Source: Thalassospira sp. MCCC 1A03138
GTDB taxonomy: Bacteria; Pseudomonadota; Alphaproteobacteria; Rhodospirillales; Thalassospiraceae
Assembly (NCBI RefSeq): GCF_002115785.1
Contig: NZ_JFJY01000001.1
Coordinates: 310,001 to 374,000 of the forward strand
DNA: 64,000 nucleotides
Direction: 5' to 3'
The translations under genes were made by a program, and so were the position numbers. A model generated the notes under the pieces. It was not told where the DNA came from, did not search any database, and saw nothing but the letters and a program-made list of their open reading frames with translations. This document shows positions 44,215-52,620 of this stretch, in pieces. How positions within the stretch are numbered: position 1 is the first letter of the stretch; every line of letters starts with the position of its first letter.

Positions 44215-45807
44215 TCAGTGTGCGTCGACGGATGGTTTGCTCGATCCTGCCGGACGTGCCAGCGGCAGAAGCAGCAAAGCCAGAATGAAGATGCCCGCCA
44301 TGGCAAGCTGCACGTCGTTGAACGAAATCATACTGGCTTCGCGCGTGACGATATTGACAATGGATTTCATCGCACTAGCCTGCGGGTCGGGCAGCCCCAT
44401 TGCGCCGTATCGTGCCGTCATGGTCGCCAGATAATTCTGGAAGGCCATGCTGGACGTATTGATATGTTCGGCCAGATGGGCGAAATGCAGGTCGGTGCGT
44501 TTATCAAGCATGGTGTTGATCGCAGCCAAGCCAATCGCCCCGCCAAGGTTGCGCATCAGGTTATAAAGGCCGCTGGCGTTTTTGATCTTTTCTGGCGGCA
44601 AGGTGCCAAGTGCCAGATTGGTGATCGGCAGCATGCAGAACATCAGGGCAAAGCCACGCACAGCCTGCGGCAGGATCAGTTCGTGAAACGATACCTGACT
44701 GTTCTGAAAACCGTTCAGGGCAACCCCCACCGCAAACAACGCCAGACCAAAGCCCAACACGACACGCTCAGGCAGTTTCGCCGTCAGTTTCCCGGCAATC
44801 GGGGCAGAAATGAACTGGCAAATGCCGGTGACCGCCATGATGGTGCCGATTTCCAGACTGTCATAGCCGCGTACACGGCTTAGCAACAGCGGCAGGATAT
44901 AGACACTGCCATAAAGCCCGATGCCAAGGGTGAAACTGAAGATGCAGCCCATGGCAAAGTTGCGATCCCCGAACGAGCGTAGATCGACAATCGGATGATC
45001 ATAGGTGAACATCCGCCGAAAGAAATAGAGCCCCGAAATCACGCAGATAATGGTGCCATAAACAATAGCGCGTTCATCAAACCAGTCATCTTTTGGGCCC
45101 TCGTCCAGCACATATTCCAGACTGCCGAGAAAAGCCGCCATCGCAAGCAATCCGCGCAGATCAAAGCCACGGAGCAGCGACCGATCGCCACGATCAACAT
45201 CAAGCGTTACGGCGACGACAAGAGCAATCAGCATGCCCGGCACAACATTGATCAGAAACAGCCAGTGCCACGAAAACGACTGCGTCAGATAACCGCCCAA
45301 AGTCGGCCCCACAGTCGGTGCCATAGTGGCAATCAGACCAATCATGACCGAGGCGGTATTACGTTTATCCGCCGGGAAAATGATATAGGTCGTGGCAAAC
45401 ACGGTCGGGATCATCGCCCCGCCAAGAAAGCCCTGCGCGGCACGGAACCAGATCATGCTTTCGATTGACCAGGCACAGGCAGAGGCGATGCTGAAAATCG
45501 TAAAGCCGATGGCGGATGCGACAAATAGCCAGCGTGTCGAGATCAGGCGCGACAGGAAACCCGAAAGCGGGATCATTACGACTTCGGCAATCAGGTAACT
45601 GGTCTGGACCCAGCCGATTTCATCCGGACTTGCCGAAAGACCCGCCTGAATGTTTTCAAGCGAGCTTGCGACGATCTGGATATCAAGAATCGCCAGAAAC
45701 ATGCCGACCACCATCGCGACCCAACCGATAAACTTGGTGGTATCGACATGCTGCACCAGATCATCAGGCCGAGCTATGGAACCGGGGCTGGTGGCGGCAC
45801 TGCTCAT
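44215..45807 (-). CDS. DHA2-family MFS drug exporter (EmrB/QacA type)
   Basis: About 530 aa, 14 membrane spans. The N terminus has GMFLAILDIQIVASSLENIQ and the MFS motif region WFRAAQGFLGGAMIPTVFAT near residue 120; motif C-like APTVGPTLGGYLTQ near 160 identifies a drug antiporter. It exports hydrophobic compounds or uncouplers with proton motive force, probably through the adaptor encoded just upstream and an outer-membrane channel not in the window. ATG 45807 lies one base after the adaptor stop codon, so the genes are coupled. Regulated with the adaptor by the divergent TetR. Confidence 0.93.
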   Translation of the reverse strand: MSSAATSPGSIARPDDLVQHVDTTKFIGWVAMVVGMFLAILDIQIVASSLENIQAGLSASPDEIGWVQTSYLIAEVVMIPLSGFLSRLISTRWLFVASAIGFTIFSIASACAWSIESMIWFRAAQGFLGGAMIPTVFATTYIIFPADKRNTASVMIGLIATMAPTVGPTLGGYLTQSFSWHWLFLINVVPGMLIALVVAVTLDVDRGDRSLLRGFDLRGLLAMAAFLGSLEYVLDEGPKDDWFDERAIVYGTIICVISGLYFFRRMFTYDHPIVDLRSFGDRNFAMGCIFSFTLGIGLYGSVYILPLLLSRVRGYDSLEIGTIMAVTGICQFISAPIAGKLTAKLPERVVLGFGLALFAVGVALNGFQNSQVSFHELILPQAVRGFALMFCMLPITNLALGTLPPEKIKNASGLYNLMRNLGGAIGLAAINTMLDKRTDLHFAHLAEHINTSSMAFQNYLATMTARYGAMGLPDPQASAMKSIVNIVTREASMISFNDVQLAMAGIFILALLLLPLARPAGSSKPSVDAH

Positions 45808-45808
45808 T

Positions 45809-46912
45809 TCAGTTACGCTCCGACAGTTCCGGTGCCGGTGTTACGACACTCGCAAGGCCGGTACCCGAGGCATGTTCTGCCCCATCGTCATCGCGGACAT
45901 CAACATTGACAACAACCGACAGACCAGGGCGCAGAGCCTTGGCAAGGTCGCTGTTATCAAGGGCGATACGCACCGGGACGCGCTGGGTGATTTTGGTGAA
46001 GTTGCCGGTGGCATTTTCCGGCGGCAGCAAACTGAACTGCGCGCCGGTGGCCGGGGCAAAGCTTTCAACCCGTCCGGTGATGTCTGCATCAGGAAAGGCA
46101 TCAACTTCAATCCGGACCTTCTGGCCCGGTGCCATATGGCCGATCTGGGTCTCCTTGAAATTCGCCACAACATAAACGCCGGGCAACGGTACAAGCACCA
46201 GCAACTGTTCACCGGGCTGTACCAGTGCGCCGGTCTGAACCGACCGGTTGCCGATCACACCGTCAAAGGGGGCATAGATGCGGGTATCGTCAAGCGCCTG
46301 CTGGGCGATATCGCGTGATGCTTCGGCCTGCGACACGGCACGCTCGGCCTCGATTTTCTGCGCACGCAGAACACCAATCCGTCCCTGCTCGACCGCAAGC
46401 GTCGCATTGGCGGCGGCGACCTGTGCCTGTGCTGTTTGACGGTCGGCCTTGGCGTAATCGAATTTCTGGCGGCTGGCCGCCCCCTTTTTCACCAGATCCT
46501 CGTAACGCGTATAATCCTCGGACGTGCGATCAAGTTCGACCTTTGCAATGCGGACATTGGCCGCTGCCTGATCGATGGCAGCCATCTGAAGGGTAATCTG
46601 TTCATCCATGGTCTGAACCGCGGCACGGCGCGCATCAAGAGCGGCCTCGGCCTGCTTCAGTTCGGCCCGGTAATCTTCGTCCTTGATAGATAACATCAGT
46701 TCGCCCTTGCGGACGGGCTGGTTTTCCGAGACCCGAAGATCGCCGACATAGCCCGAAACCTTGGGTGAAATCGCGACTTCATCGGCCTGTAAATAGGCAT
46801 TGTCAGTGGATTCGTGGTACCGACCCTCGGTCATCCAGTAGAACCCGTAATACCCACTACCACCGATAATCGCCGCTGCGATCAGGGGCAGTATGACTTT
46901 TTTCACACTCAT
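45809..46912 (-). CDS. EmrA-like HlyD-family adaptor
   Basis: About 367 aa inner-membrane-anchored adaptor. One hydrophobic segment (ILPLIAAAIIGGSGYYGFYW, residues 6-25) is followed by TDNAYLQADEVAISPKVSGY, the EmrA/HlyD signature, a coiled-coil hairpin (residues ~70-190) and ALDDTRIYAPFDGVIGNRSV, the second lipoyl half. ATG 46912 is preferred to the upstream in-frame ATGs because AAAGGATC lies about 10 bases before it and the upstream frame would cross the operators. It partners the 530-aa exporter and the outer-membrane channel. Confidence 0.92.
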   Translation of the reverse strand: MSVKKVILPLIAAAIIGGSGYYGFYWMTEGRYHESTDNAYLQADEVAISPKVSGYVGDLRVSENQPVRKGELMLSIKDEDYRAELKQAEAALDARRAAVQTMDEQITLQMAAIDQAAANVRIAKVELDRTSEDYTRYEDLVKKGAASRQKFDYAKADRQTAQAQVAAANATLAVEQGRIGVLRAQKIEAERAVSQAEASRDIAQQALDDTRIYAPFDGVIGNRSVQTGALVQPGEQLLVLVPLPGVYVVANFKETQIGHMAPGQKVRIEVDAFPDADITGRVESFAPATGAQFSLLPPENATGNFTKITQRVPVRIALDNSDLAKALRPGLSVVVNVDVRDDDGAEHASGTGLASVVTPAPELSERN

Positions 46913-46929
46913 CGTCCGTTTGATCCTTT

Positions 46930-46977
46930 TGGTATTGATCAGTACCATTTGATCCCTTATGGTACCAGTCAGTACCA
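46930..46977. promoter_or_regulatory. Twin TetR operators in the emr-tetR divergent region
   Basis: Two 18-bp near-palindromes, TGGTATTGATCAGTACCA (46930-46947) and TGGTACCAGTCAGTACCA (46960-46977), lie 30 bp apart centre to centre between the adaptor start and the tetR start. The half-site is TGGTAC/GTACCA. Two sites three helical turns apart suggest cooperative TetR binding to both promoters. Confidence 0.82.
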
Positions 46978-47006
46978 AACGTCAAGTACAGAATTGGAAC
47001 AGTTGC

Positions 47007-47666
47007 TTGTCCGAAACGCGAAATATCGACCCAAGAACACTGAAACGCCGCGAAGCGCTTATTGATGCAGCCCGCGAACTTTTTTGCGAGCACGGCCTTT
47101 CGGGCACGACACTTGAAATGATCACCGCCGAAGCCGGTGGGTCCCGCCGGACTATTTACGAGCTGTTTGGCAACAAGGATGGCGTATTCGAAGCGGTGAT
47201 TCGCAACTGTACGGGCCGCGTGGTTGCGGTCATGGCCGATCTGGAATTGTCACAGATGCCGTTGCGCGCCGCCCTGATCCGTTTTGGCGAAACACTGATG
47301 ACACTTCTGACGACACCGGAAACCATCCGCTATATGCGACTGTTCCTGTCAGAAGTTCCGCGTTTCCCGCATCTGGGCAAGGTGTTTTATGAAAGCGGCC
47401 TGATGACCGGACGCCGGATCATTACATCCTATTTTGAACGCCAGATGGAAGAAGGCAATTTCCCGAGGAGCGACCCAAAACAGGCGGCCGTGTTTTTCAC
47501 AAGCCTGCTTAAGGCCGATTACGATTTCCGGCAGATGACCTATGTCGGCTGGGAACCGCATGCAAAGGATTTGCATAGCCATGTGATTGCCGCAGTCGAT
47601 ATGTTCCTGCGTGGCTATGGACTTGATCCGGCAACCATCGACCAGAAAACCCCGATGCAGGCGTAA
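47007..47666 (+). CDS. TetR-family repressor of the divergent efflux operon
   Basis: About 219 aa. The helix-turn-helix is RREALIDAARELFCEHGLSG then TTLEMITAEAGGSRRTIYEL with FGNKDGVFEAV (residues ~10-58); the C-terminal AefR-like region (LMTLLTTPETIRYMRLFLSE) resembles ligand-binding domains of drug-responsive TetR proteins. The frame is open from ATG 46959, but that lies inside an operator; TTG 47007 is chosen. The Shine-Dalgarno (GGAACAG) is modest. Operators at 46930-46977 support autoregulation and control of the efflux genes. Confidence 0.88.
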   Translation: MSETRNIDPRTLKRREALIDAARELFCEHGLSGTTLEMITAEAGGSRRTIYELFGNKDGVFEAVIRNCTGRVVAVMADLELSQMPLRAALIRFGETLMTLLTTPETIRYMRLFLSEVPRFPHLGKVFYESGLMTGRRIITSYFERQMEEGNFPRSDPKQAAVFFTSLLKADYDFRQMTYVGWEPHAKDLHSHVIAAVDMFLRGYGLDPATIDQKTPMQA

Positions 47667-47691
47667 GTCTGCCGCACCGGGCGTTTTCCGC

Positions 47692-47862
47692 TCAGAACAT
47701 GATCAGCAAACGATAGGCAATCGGCCCCATCATCGTGATCACCCCGATCCAGACAAGGGCAAGCCCCCATCCCCGGTCGCGGAAGCTGTATCCAACGCCC
47801 AAAAGGCAGAAGCCGACAATGCAGAGCGCGATGATGATGTTGGTTTCATATGGCAGGTTCAT
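47692..47862 (-). CDS. Small two-span membrane protein
   Basis: About 56 aa: ETNIIIALCIVGFCLLGVGY, a short charged turn (SFRDRGWG) and LALVWIGVITMMGPIAYRLL give two membrane segments. Not recognised. The frame is open to 47967, but ATG 47862 with GGGGG upstream gives a compact protein. Its stop lies 25 bp from the tetR stop on the other strand. It could be a small envelope-stress or pump-associated protein, which is a guess. Confidence 0.55.
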   Translation of the reverse strand: MNLPYETNIIIALCIVGFCLLGVGYSFRDRGWGLALVWIGVITMMGPIAYRLLIMF

Positions 47863-48268
47863 GGAAGCCCCCAAGTGGTTCCGGTTTGACGGTGCCGGAG
47901 TCTTCCCCTGAACCCGACAAATGCGAGTTTGACCCATTCCATAACCGTTTTCTTTGATCAGGATCATATGCCGTCACATGACATGCCCCCTGCCCGTCCT
48001 TTGCATATTAATTCAGGTAATGGTGTAAATATCGGGCAAACCAGCGTTTTTCCGGGTCATCTCGTAACCGGTCCAAGCGCAAAAACCCGCCAGTTTTCGC
48101 CTTGCGCGAAAGTCTTAACAAGGATGTTGCGCCGCCCTCTTTGATTTTCTGATTTCATCCTGTATGTTGCGGGCTCCCGACGCGGCCAGGGCGCTCCCTC
48201 GCGCGCCGGATGACATGTCAAATGGCAGCCGCGCTGTATCCTGGCCGCGGCCAGAAAGGGAGTATTCC
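47863..48268. other. Intergenic region upstream of icd
   Basis: A 406-bp gap. I see no convincing gene; the plus-strand frames lack homology-like features. It should contain the icd promoter and leader. AGAAAGGGAG (about 48252-48261) is the icd ribosome site. Confidence 0.45.
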
Positions 48269-49483
48269 ATGAGCAAGATTCAAGTGAAGAATCCCGTCGT
48301 CGAGCTCGACGGCGACGAAATGACCCGGATCATCTGGGACTTCATTAAAACCAAACTGATCCTGCCGTATCTCGACATTGATCTTAAATATTACGATCTG
48401 TCGGTTCAGAAACGCGACGAGACCAACGACCAGATCACCATTGATGCGGCAAATGCCATCAAGGAACATCGTGTTGGTGTCAAATGCGCGACCATCACGC
48501 CTGACGAGCAGCGCGTCGAGGAATTCAGCCTGAAGAAAATGTGGAAGTCGCCGAACGGCACCATCCGCAACATCATCGGCGGTACCGTTTTCCGTCAGCC
48601 GATCATCTGCTCGAACGTTCCGCGTCTGGTTCCGGGCTGGACCCAGCCGATTGTCATCGGTCGCCATGCTTTTGGTGATCAGTACCGTGCGACCGACTTC
48701 AAGGTTCCGGGTGCAGGCAAACTGACCATCAAGTTCCAGCCGGCAGACGGCGGCGAGCCCATCGAACACGAAGTCTTCGACTTCCCGTCTTCGGGCGTTG
48801 CCATGTCGATGTACAACCTTGATGACAGCATCATCGGGTTTGCGCGCGCCTGCATGAACTATGGCCTTGCTCTTGGCTGGCCGGTTTACCTGTCGACCAA
48901 GAACACGATCATGAAAGCCTATGATGGCCGCTTCAAAGATCTGTTCGAGGAAGTCTTCCAGAACGAATTTGCCGACAAATTCAAGGCTGCGGGCATCACC
49001 TATGAACACCGCCTGATCGACGACATGGTTGCATGCGCGATGAAGTGGAATGGTGGTTTCGTCTGGGCTTGTAAAAACTATGACGGCGACGTTCAGTCTG
49101 ACACCGTCGCACAGGGCTTTGGCTCGCTCGGTCTGATGACCTCGGTTCTGATGACGCCGGATGGACAGACCGTTGAAGCAGAAGCCGCGCACGGCACCGT
49201 CACCCGCCACTATCGTCAGCACCAGCAGGGCAAAGAAACCTCGACCAACCCGATTGCGTCGATCTTTGCCTGGACGCAGGGCCTGAAATACCGTGGCGAG
49301 TTCGATGATACGCCGGAAGTCGTGAAATTTGCCGAAACCCTTGAAAAAGTCTGCGTCGACACCGTCGAAGCTGGCTTCATGACCAAGGATCTGGCGCTGC
49401 TGATCGGTCCGAACCAGAAATGGCTGACCACCACGCAGTTCCTCGACAAACTTGACGAAGGCCTGAAAGTTGCCATGGGCTGA
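48269..49483 (+). CDS. icd: Isocitrate dehydrogenase [NADP+]
   Basis: Oxidative decarboxylation of isocitrate to 2-oxoglutarate in the TCA cycle, producing NADPH. 404 aa, the homodimeric type II form found in many alphaproteobacteria and eukaryotes rather than the E. coli type. Blocks: [18 protein letters not shown] at residues 10-27, [19 protein letters not shown] near 95, and the metal-binding Asp region [19 protein letters not shown] near 250. The frame opens at 48164, but ATG 48269 has AAAGGGAG upstream and starts with [12 protein letters not shown] as usual. Followed by a terminator. Confidence 0.97.
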   Translation: MSKIQVKNPVVELDGDEMTRIIWDFIKTKLILPYLDIDLKYYDLSVQKRDETNDQITIDAANAIKEHRVGVKCATITPDEQRVEEFSLKKMWKSPNGTIRNIIGGTVFRQPIICSNVPRLVPGWTQPIVIGRHAFGDQYRATDFKVPGAGKLTIKFQPADGGEPIEHEVFDFPSSGVAMSMYNLDDSIIGFARACMNYGLALGWPVYLSTKNTIMKAYDGRFKDLFEEVFQNEFADKFKAAGITYEHRLIDDMVACAMKWNGGFVWACKNYDGDVQSDTVAQGFGSLGLMTSVLMTPDGQTVEAEAAHGTVTRHYRQHQQGKETSTNPIASIFAWTQGLKYRGEFDDTPEVVKFAETLEKVCVDTVEAGFMTKDLALLIGPNQKWLTTTQFLDKLDEGLKVAMG

Positions 49484-49509
49484 TTGCCCGACATCTTGCC
49501 AGAATGATG

Positions 49510-49545
49510 AAACCCCGCTGGTGCGAACTGGCGGGGTTTTTCGCA
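49510..49545 (+). terminator. Rho-independent terminator of icd
   Basis: AACCCCGC / GCGGGGTT (49511-49518 with 49531-49538) flanks a GC-rich loop and is followed by a TTT run. Also able to serve the convergent pirin gene. Confidence 0.88.
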
Positions 49546-49562
49546 TTTTATGAATGTCTTTT

Positions 49563-50429
49563 TCAGGAAGCCGCCGCCGCACGGACGAAACGGCCACGCT
49601 GATAATCATCGAAGGCCTGCATCAGTTCCTGTTTGCTGCTCATGACGAACGGGCCATAGCGAACAACCGGTTCGTGCAGCGGACGGGCCGCAATCAGAAG
49701 CATTCGGCCGCCTTCGGGGCCGCCTTTAAGGGTAATGCTGTCACCGTCTTCAAGCACAGCCAGATGATGCGTGGTGATGTCTTTATCGGCAACAATCGCA
49801 TCCCCGATAAAGACATAAACCATGGCCGCGTGGCCTTCAGGCACCGGCAGGGTCACCTCGCGATCAGCCGCCAGTTTGGCATCAATAAAGACCGGTTTGG
49901 TCGCAATGCCGTTAACCGGGCCGGTTTTGTCCATGAATTCACCGGCGACAAGGCGCAGATCAACACCGTCTTCGGGGCTGAATTCGGCAACGTCGCGGCC
50001 TTCAATATTCTGGTAACGCGGGGTAACCATCTTGTCCTTGGCCGGCAGATTGATCCAAAGCTGGAACCCCTGCAAAAGGCCGTTTTCCTGTTCCGGGCTT
50101 TCGGAATGCAAAATCCCGCTGCCGGCGGTCATCCACTGCACTCCGCCCGAACGCAGAACACCTTCATTACCCATGCTGTCCTTGTGACGCATGGCACCTT
50201 CGACCATGTAGGTCACGGTTTCAAAACCACGATGCGGGTGTTCGGGGAAACCGGCAATATATTCGTCGGCATTATCCGTCGAAATTGAATCTAGCATCAG
50301 AAACGGATCAAGCATATCAAGCTGCGGCGATCCGACGGACCGTTTAAGCGATACGCCTGCCCCGTCGGATGTGTCCATCGCGCGAAGTACGCGCGCAACA
50401 CCACGCGGTTTTTTGCCCTGTTCAGACAT
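49563..50429 (-). CDS. Pirin-family protein
   Basis: About 288 aa, a bicupin iron protein. The N-terminal cupin carries PHRGFETVTYMVEGAMRHKD (metal ligands His/His/Glu) and SGGVQWMTAGSGILHSE near residues 60-110, the pirin signature. Bacterial pirins have been linked to quercetin oxidation and to modulation of pyruvate metabolism; the role here is not known. CAGGAGGAC precedes ATG 50429. Single gene, downstream of the wrbA terminator. Confidence 0.92.
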   Translation of the reverse strand: MSEQGKKPRGVARVLRAMDTSDGAGVSLKRSVGSPQLDMLDPFLMLDSISTDNADEYIAGFPEHPHRGFETVTYMVEGAMRHKDSMGNEGVLRSGGVQWMTAGSGILHSESPEQENGLLQGFQLWINLPAKDKMVTPRYQNIEGRDVAEFSPEDGVDLRLVAGEFMDKTGPVNGIATKPVFIDAKLAADREVTLPVPEGHAAMVYVFIGDAIVADKDITTHHLAVLEDGDSITLKGGPEGGRMLLIAARPLHEPVVRYGPFVMSSKQELMQAFDDYQRGRFVRAAAAS

Positions 50430-50566
50430 CGGGTCCTCCTGTCAGCAGCCGGGAATGTACCGGGCTGCGATCTGTGAAACTTTCATGTCCCTCAATCTGG
50501 CAGAAAACTGTCGCGAAACAATGGCCAATCAAGCATCGAATTGTTTCCCATAACATCCCAATCAAT

Positions 50567-50646
50567 CAAAAAGGCACGAACATCATAACAAATGTTCGTG
50601 CCTCTCAATGAATCAGGGCCGCTCAGGTAACCCGCACGGCCCTGAT
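50567..50646 (-). terminator. Tandem hairpins after wrbA
   Basis: ATCAGGGCCG / CGGCCCTGAT (50612-50621 with 50637-50646) and AGGCACGAACAT / ATGTTCGTGCCT (50572-50583 with 50592-50603), both perfect. On the minus strand the second is followed by TTTTTGATTG, so it is the functional terminator of wrbA. Confidence 0.88.
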
Positions 50647-50664
50647 ATAGAACGCAATCAATGA

Positions 50665-51267
50665 TTACCCAGCCAGCTTTGCCGCCAGTTCGGCAACGTG
50701 TTTGCCCTGGAATTTTGCAATATCAAGCTCGTTGGTCGATGGCGTGCGCGAACCATCCGCCCCGGCAAGCGTTCCCGCGCCATAGGGCGAACCACCGGTA
50801 ATTTCGTCCATATTGGTCAGCCCCGAACAGCTATAGGGCACACCGACAATCACCATGCCATGGTGAAGCAACGTCGTATGGGTCGTGACAATCGTGGTTT
50901 CCTGACCGCCATGCTGGGTCCCGCTCGAGGTAAAGACCGAACCGATTTTGCCGATCAGTTTGCCTTTGGCCCACAAACCACCGGTCTGATCAAGGAAGCT
51001 GCGCATCTGGCCGGGCATATTGCCAAACCGGGTCGGAACGCCAAAGATGATCGCATCATATTCCGGAAGATCGTCAACTTTCGCCACCGGAGCCGCCTGG
51101 TCAAGCTTGGCACCAGCACCTTTGGCGACATCTTCGGGCATGGTTTCAGGAACGCGCATGACGTCAACATGCGTACCGGCAACACCACGTGCGCCTTCGG
51201 CCACGGCATTTGCCATGGTTTCGATATGTCCGTACATCGAATAATAAAGAACCAGAACCTTGGCCAA
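50665..51267 (-). CDS. wrbA: NAD(P)H:quinone oxidoreductase WrbA
   Basis: FMN-dependent two-electron quinone reductase of the flavodoxin-like WrbA family, cytoplasmic tetramer, thought to prevent semiquinone and superoxide formation. Markers: [20 protein letters not shown] (FMN phosphate loop), [20 protein letters not shown] near residue 70 and [13 protein letters not shown] near 105. 200 aa. TTG 51267 is chosen because a perfect AAGGAGG lies 7-8 bases upstream; the frame continues upstream to ATG 51306, which would add an unusual tail. Confidence 0.95.
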   Translation of the reverse strand: MAKVLVLYYSMYGHIETMANAVAEGARGVAGTHVDVMRVPETMPEDVAKGAGAKLDQAAPVAKVDDLPEYDAIIFGVPTRFGNMPGQMRSFLDQTGGLWAKGKLIGKIGSVFTSSGTQHGGQETTIVTTHTTLLHHGMVIVGVPYSCSGLTNMDEITGGSPYGAGTLAGADGSRTPSTNELDIAKFQGKHVAELAAKLAG

Positions 51268-51423
51268 TTTTGCCTCCTTGAGTTGAAAATCCGTCGCCAT
51301 CAGCATGCGGTAACTGCCGCCTGACGGAAACAGTCAGATTGGAAACAGTCTATTTCGCTTAACCTACCCGGATCAGAACGCCCGCATCCCGAAACTGTTC
51401 CAAACCGCGACACGCCAGCGTAG

Positions 51424-52476
51424 TCAGTCCTGCTGCGGTCTCACCGCCAGGTATTCGACAACCTGATCGGGAAAGTCGGTAAAGATGCCATCAATCCCGG
51501 CATCGTCAAACATCGCCTTAAGCGCGATATCCATATCGCCCGCCCATTTCGGCAACTGGTCAGCCCGCAGGGTATAGGGATGGACTTTCAACTGCGCACG
51601 CTGGGCGGCTATCAGCGTTGGCGTCATGATCGCCGTGCCATCGGCACTAAGCCCTTCGATGACCTGTGGCAACCAAGGGCCAATACCATCCACCACAGTT
51701 GCCATTTCGGCCACACCACCATCGGTTTTCAGATAATCGTAGTCCGTGCCTTCGGGCGCCCCCCATTTGTTTTCGCCCAGCAACTGAACCAGCTTGCCCT
51801 GATATTTCAGATCATTCCGGATACGCTTGGTTTCGGCCCAGTCGAAGCTCTGAACAAAGGAATTGGATTCCGGCGTGCCATAACCCCAATGTTCCATGAT
51901 CTTGATGACCGCGGCCGTTACATCCTGTCCTTCGGACTTGTGCCAGGCCGGGTCCTTGATTTCCGGATAGATGCCGACATCGCGCCCGGTTGATTTGTTA
52001 AGTCCCCGGATCATGGCGATTTCTTCTTCAAAGGTCGGGATTTTGAAGATGGCGTATTCGCCGGGGAAACGGTTCGGATAAACCTGATCACCGGTATCGG
52101 CTTTGAACCGTTCGGTAACGTTCAGACTTTTGAGTTCTTCCAGCGAGAAATCAATCGCGTAATAACGGCCATCTTCACGTTTGCGGTCGGGGAATTTCTT
52201 GGCAACGTCGGTCGTGGTATCGATATGGATGTCATGCAGGACAACCGGCACACCATCCCTGGACATCACCACGTCCTGCTCGATGAAATCCGCCCCCATC
52301 CCATAGGCAAGCGCCTTTGCCGGAAGGGTATGTTCGGGCAGATAGCCCGATGCTCCGCGATGGGCGATCACAACCCGCTCAAGGGTACTGTCCTGTGCTA
52401 TTGCCGGTGTGATCGACAAAGGCAGAATGGCAAGTGCAGTTCCCAGAATGGCTGCACGCGCAGAATTCATCAGCAT
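51424..52476 (-). CDS. glpQ: Glycerophosphodiester phosphodiesterase, periplasmic
   Basis: Hydrolyses glycerophosphodiesters to glycerol 3-phosphate and an alcohol. The signal peptide is at about residues 1-26 (ILGTALAILPLSITPAIA). Catalytic and metal-binding residues are in VVIAHRGASGYLPEHTLPA (His, Arg, Glu) and FIEQDVVMSRDGVPVVLHD (Glu, Asp, His), and the DGIFTDFPD segment at the C terminus completes the GDPD barrel. About 350 aa, close to E. coli GlpQ. ATG 52476 is selected for AAGGAG 7-8 bases upstream; the frame opens to 52542. No glpT neighbour. Confidence 0.94.
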   Translation of the reverse strand: MLMNSARAAILGTALAILPLSITPAIAQDSTLERVVIAHRGASGYLPEHTLPAKALAYGMGADFIEQDVVMSRDGVPVVLHDIHIDTTTDVAKKFPDRKREDGRYYAIDFSLEELKSLNVTERFKADTGDQVYPNRFPGEYAIFKIPTFEEEIAMIRGLNKSTGRDVGIYPEIKDPAWHKSEGQDVTAAVIKIMEHWGYGTPESNSFVQSFDWAETKRIRNDLKYQGKLVQLLGENKWGAPEGTDYDYLKTDGGVAEMATVVDGIGPWLPQVIEGLSADGTAIMTPTLIAAQRAQLKVHPYTLRADQLPKWAGDMDIALKAMFDDAGIDGIFTDFPDQVVEYLAVRPQQD

Positions 52477-52620
52477 CCCATAACTCCTTATTTCCACATA
52501 AGTTTTGTCCAGCATAGTGACGAAACGATGCGGCAGGAACAAGGCAGAAGGCGATAGCGCAAAGTTTCTTGAAACTGTTACGCCTGATCGCCTTCCATGG
52601 ATTGCTTTGCAACGGGTTGT

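Noticed and set aside
47929..48144. A 71-codon open frame upstream of icd
   Set aside because: No ribosome site, no motif and Ser/Pro/His-rich composition; judged chance.
48218..49609. A 463-codon minus-strand open frame opposite icd
   Set aside because: The other strand is a full-length isocitrate dehydrogenase; the antisense frame shows no recognisable domain.
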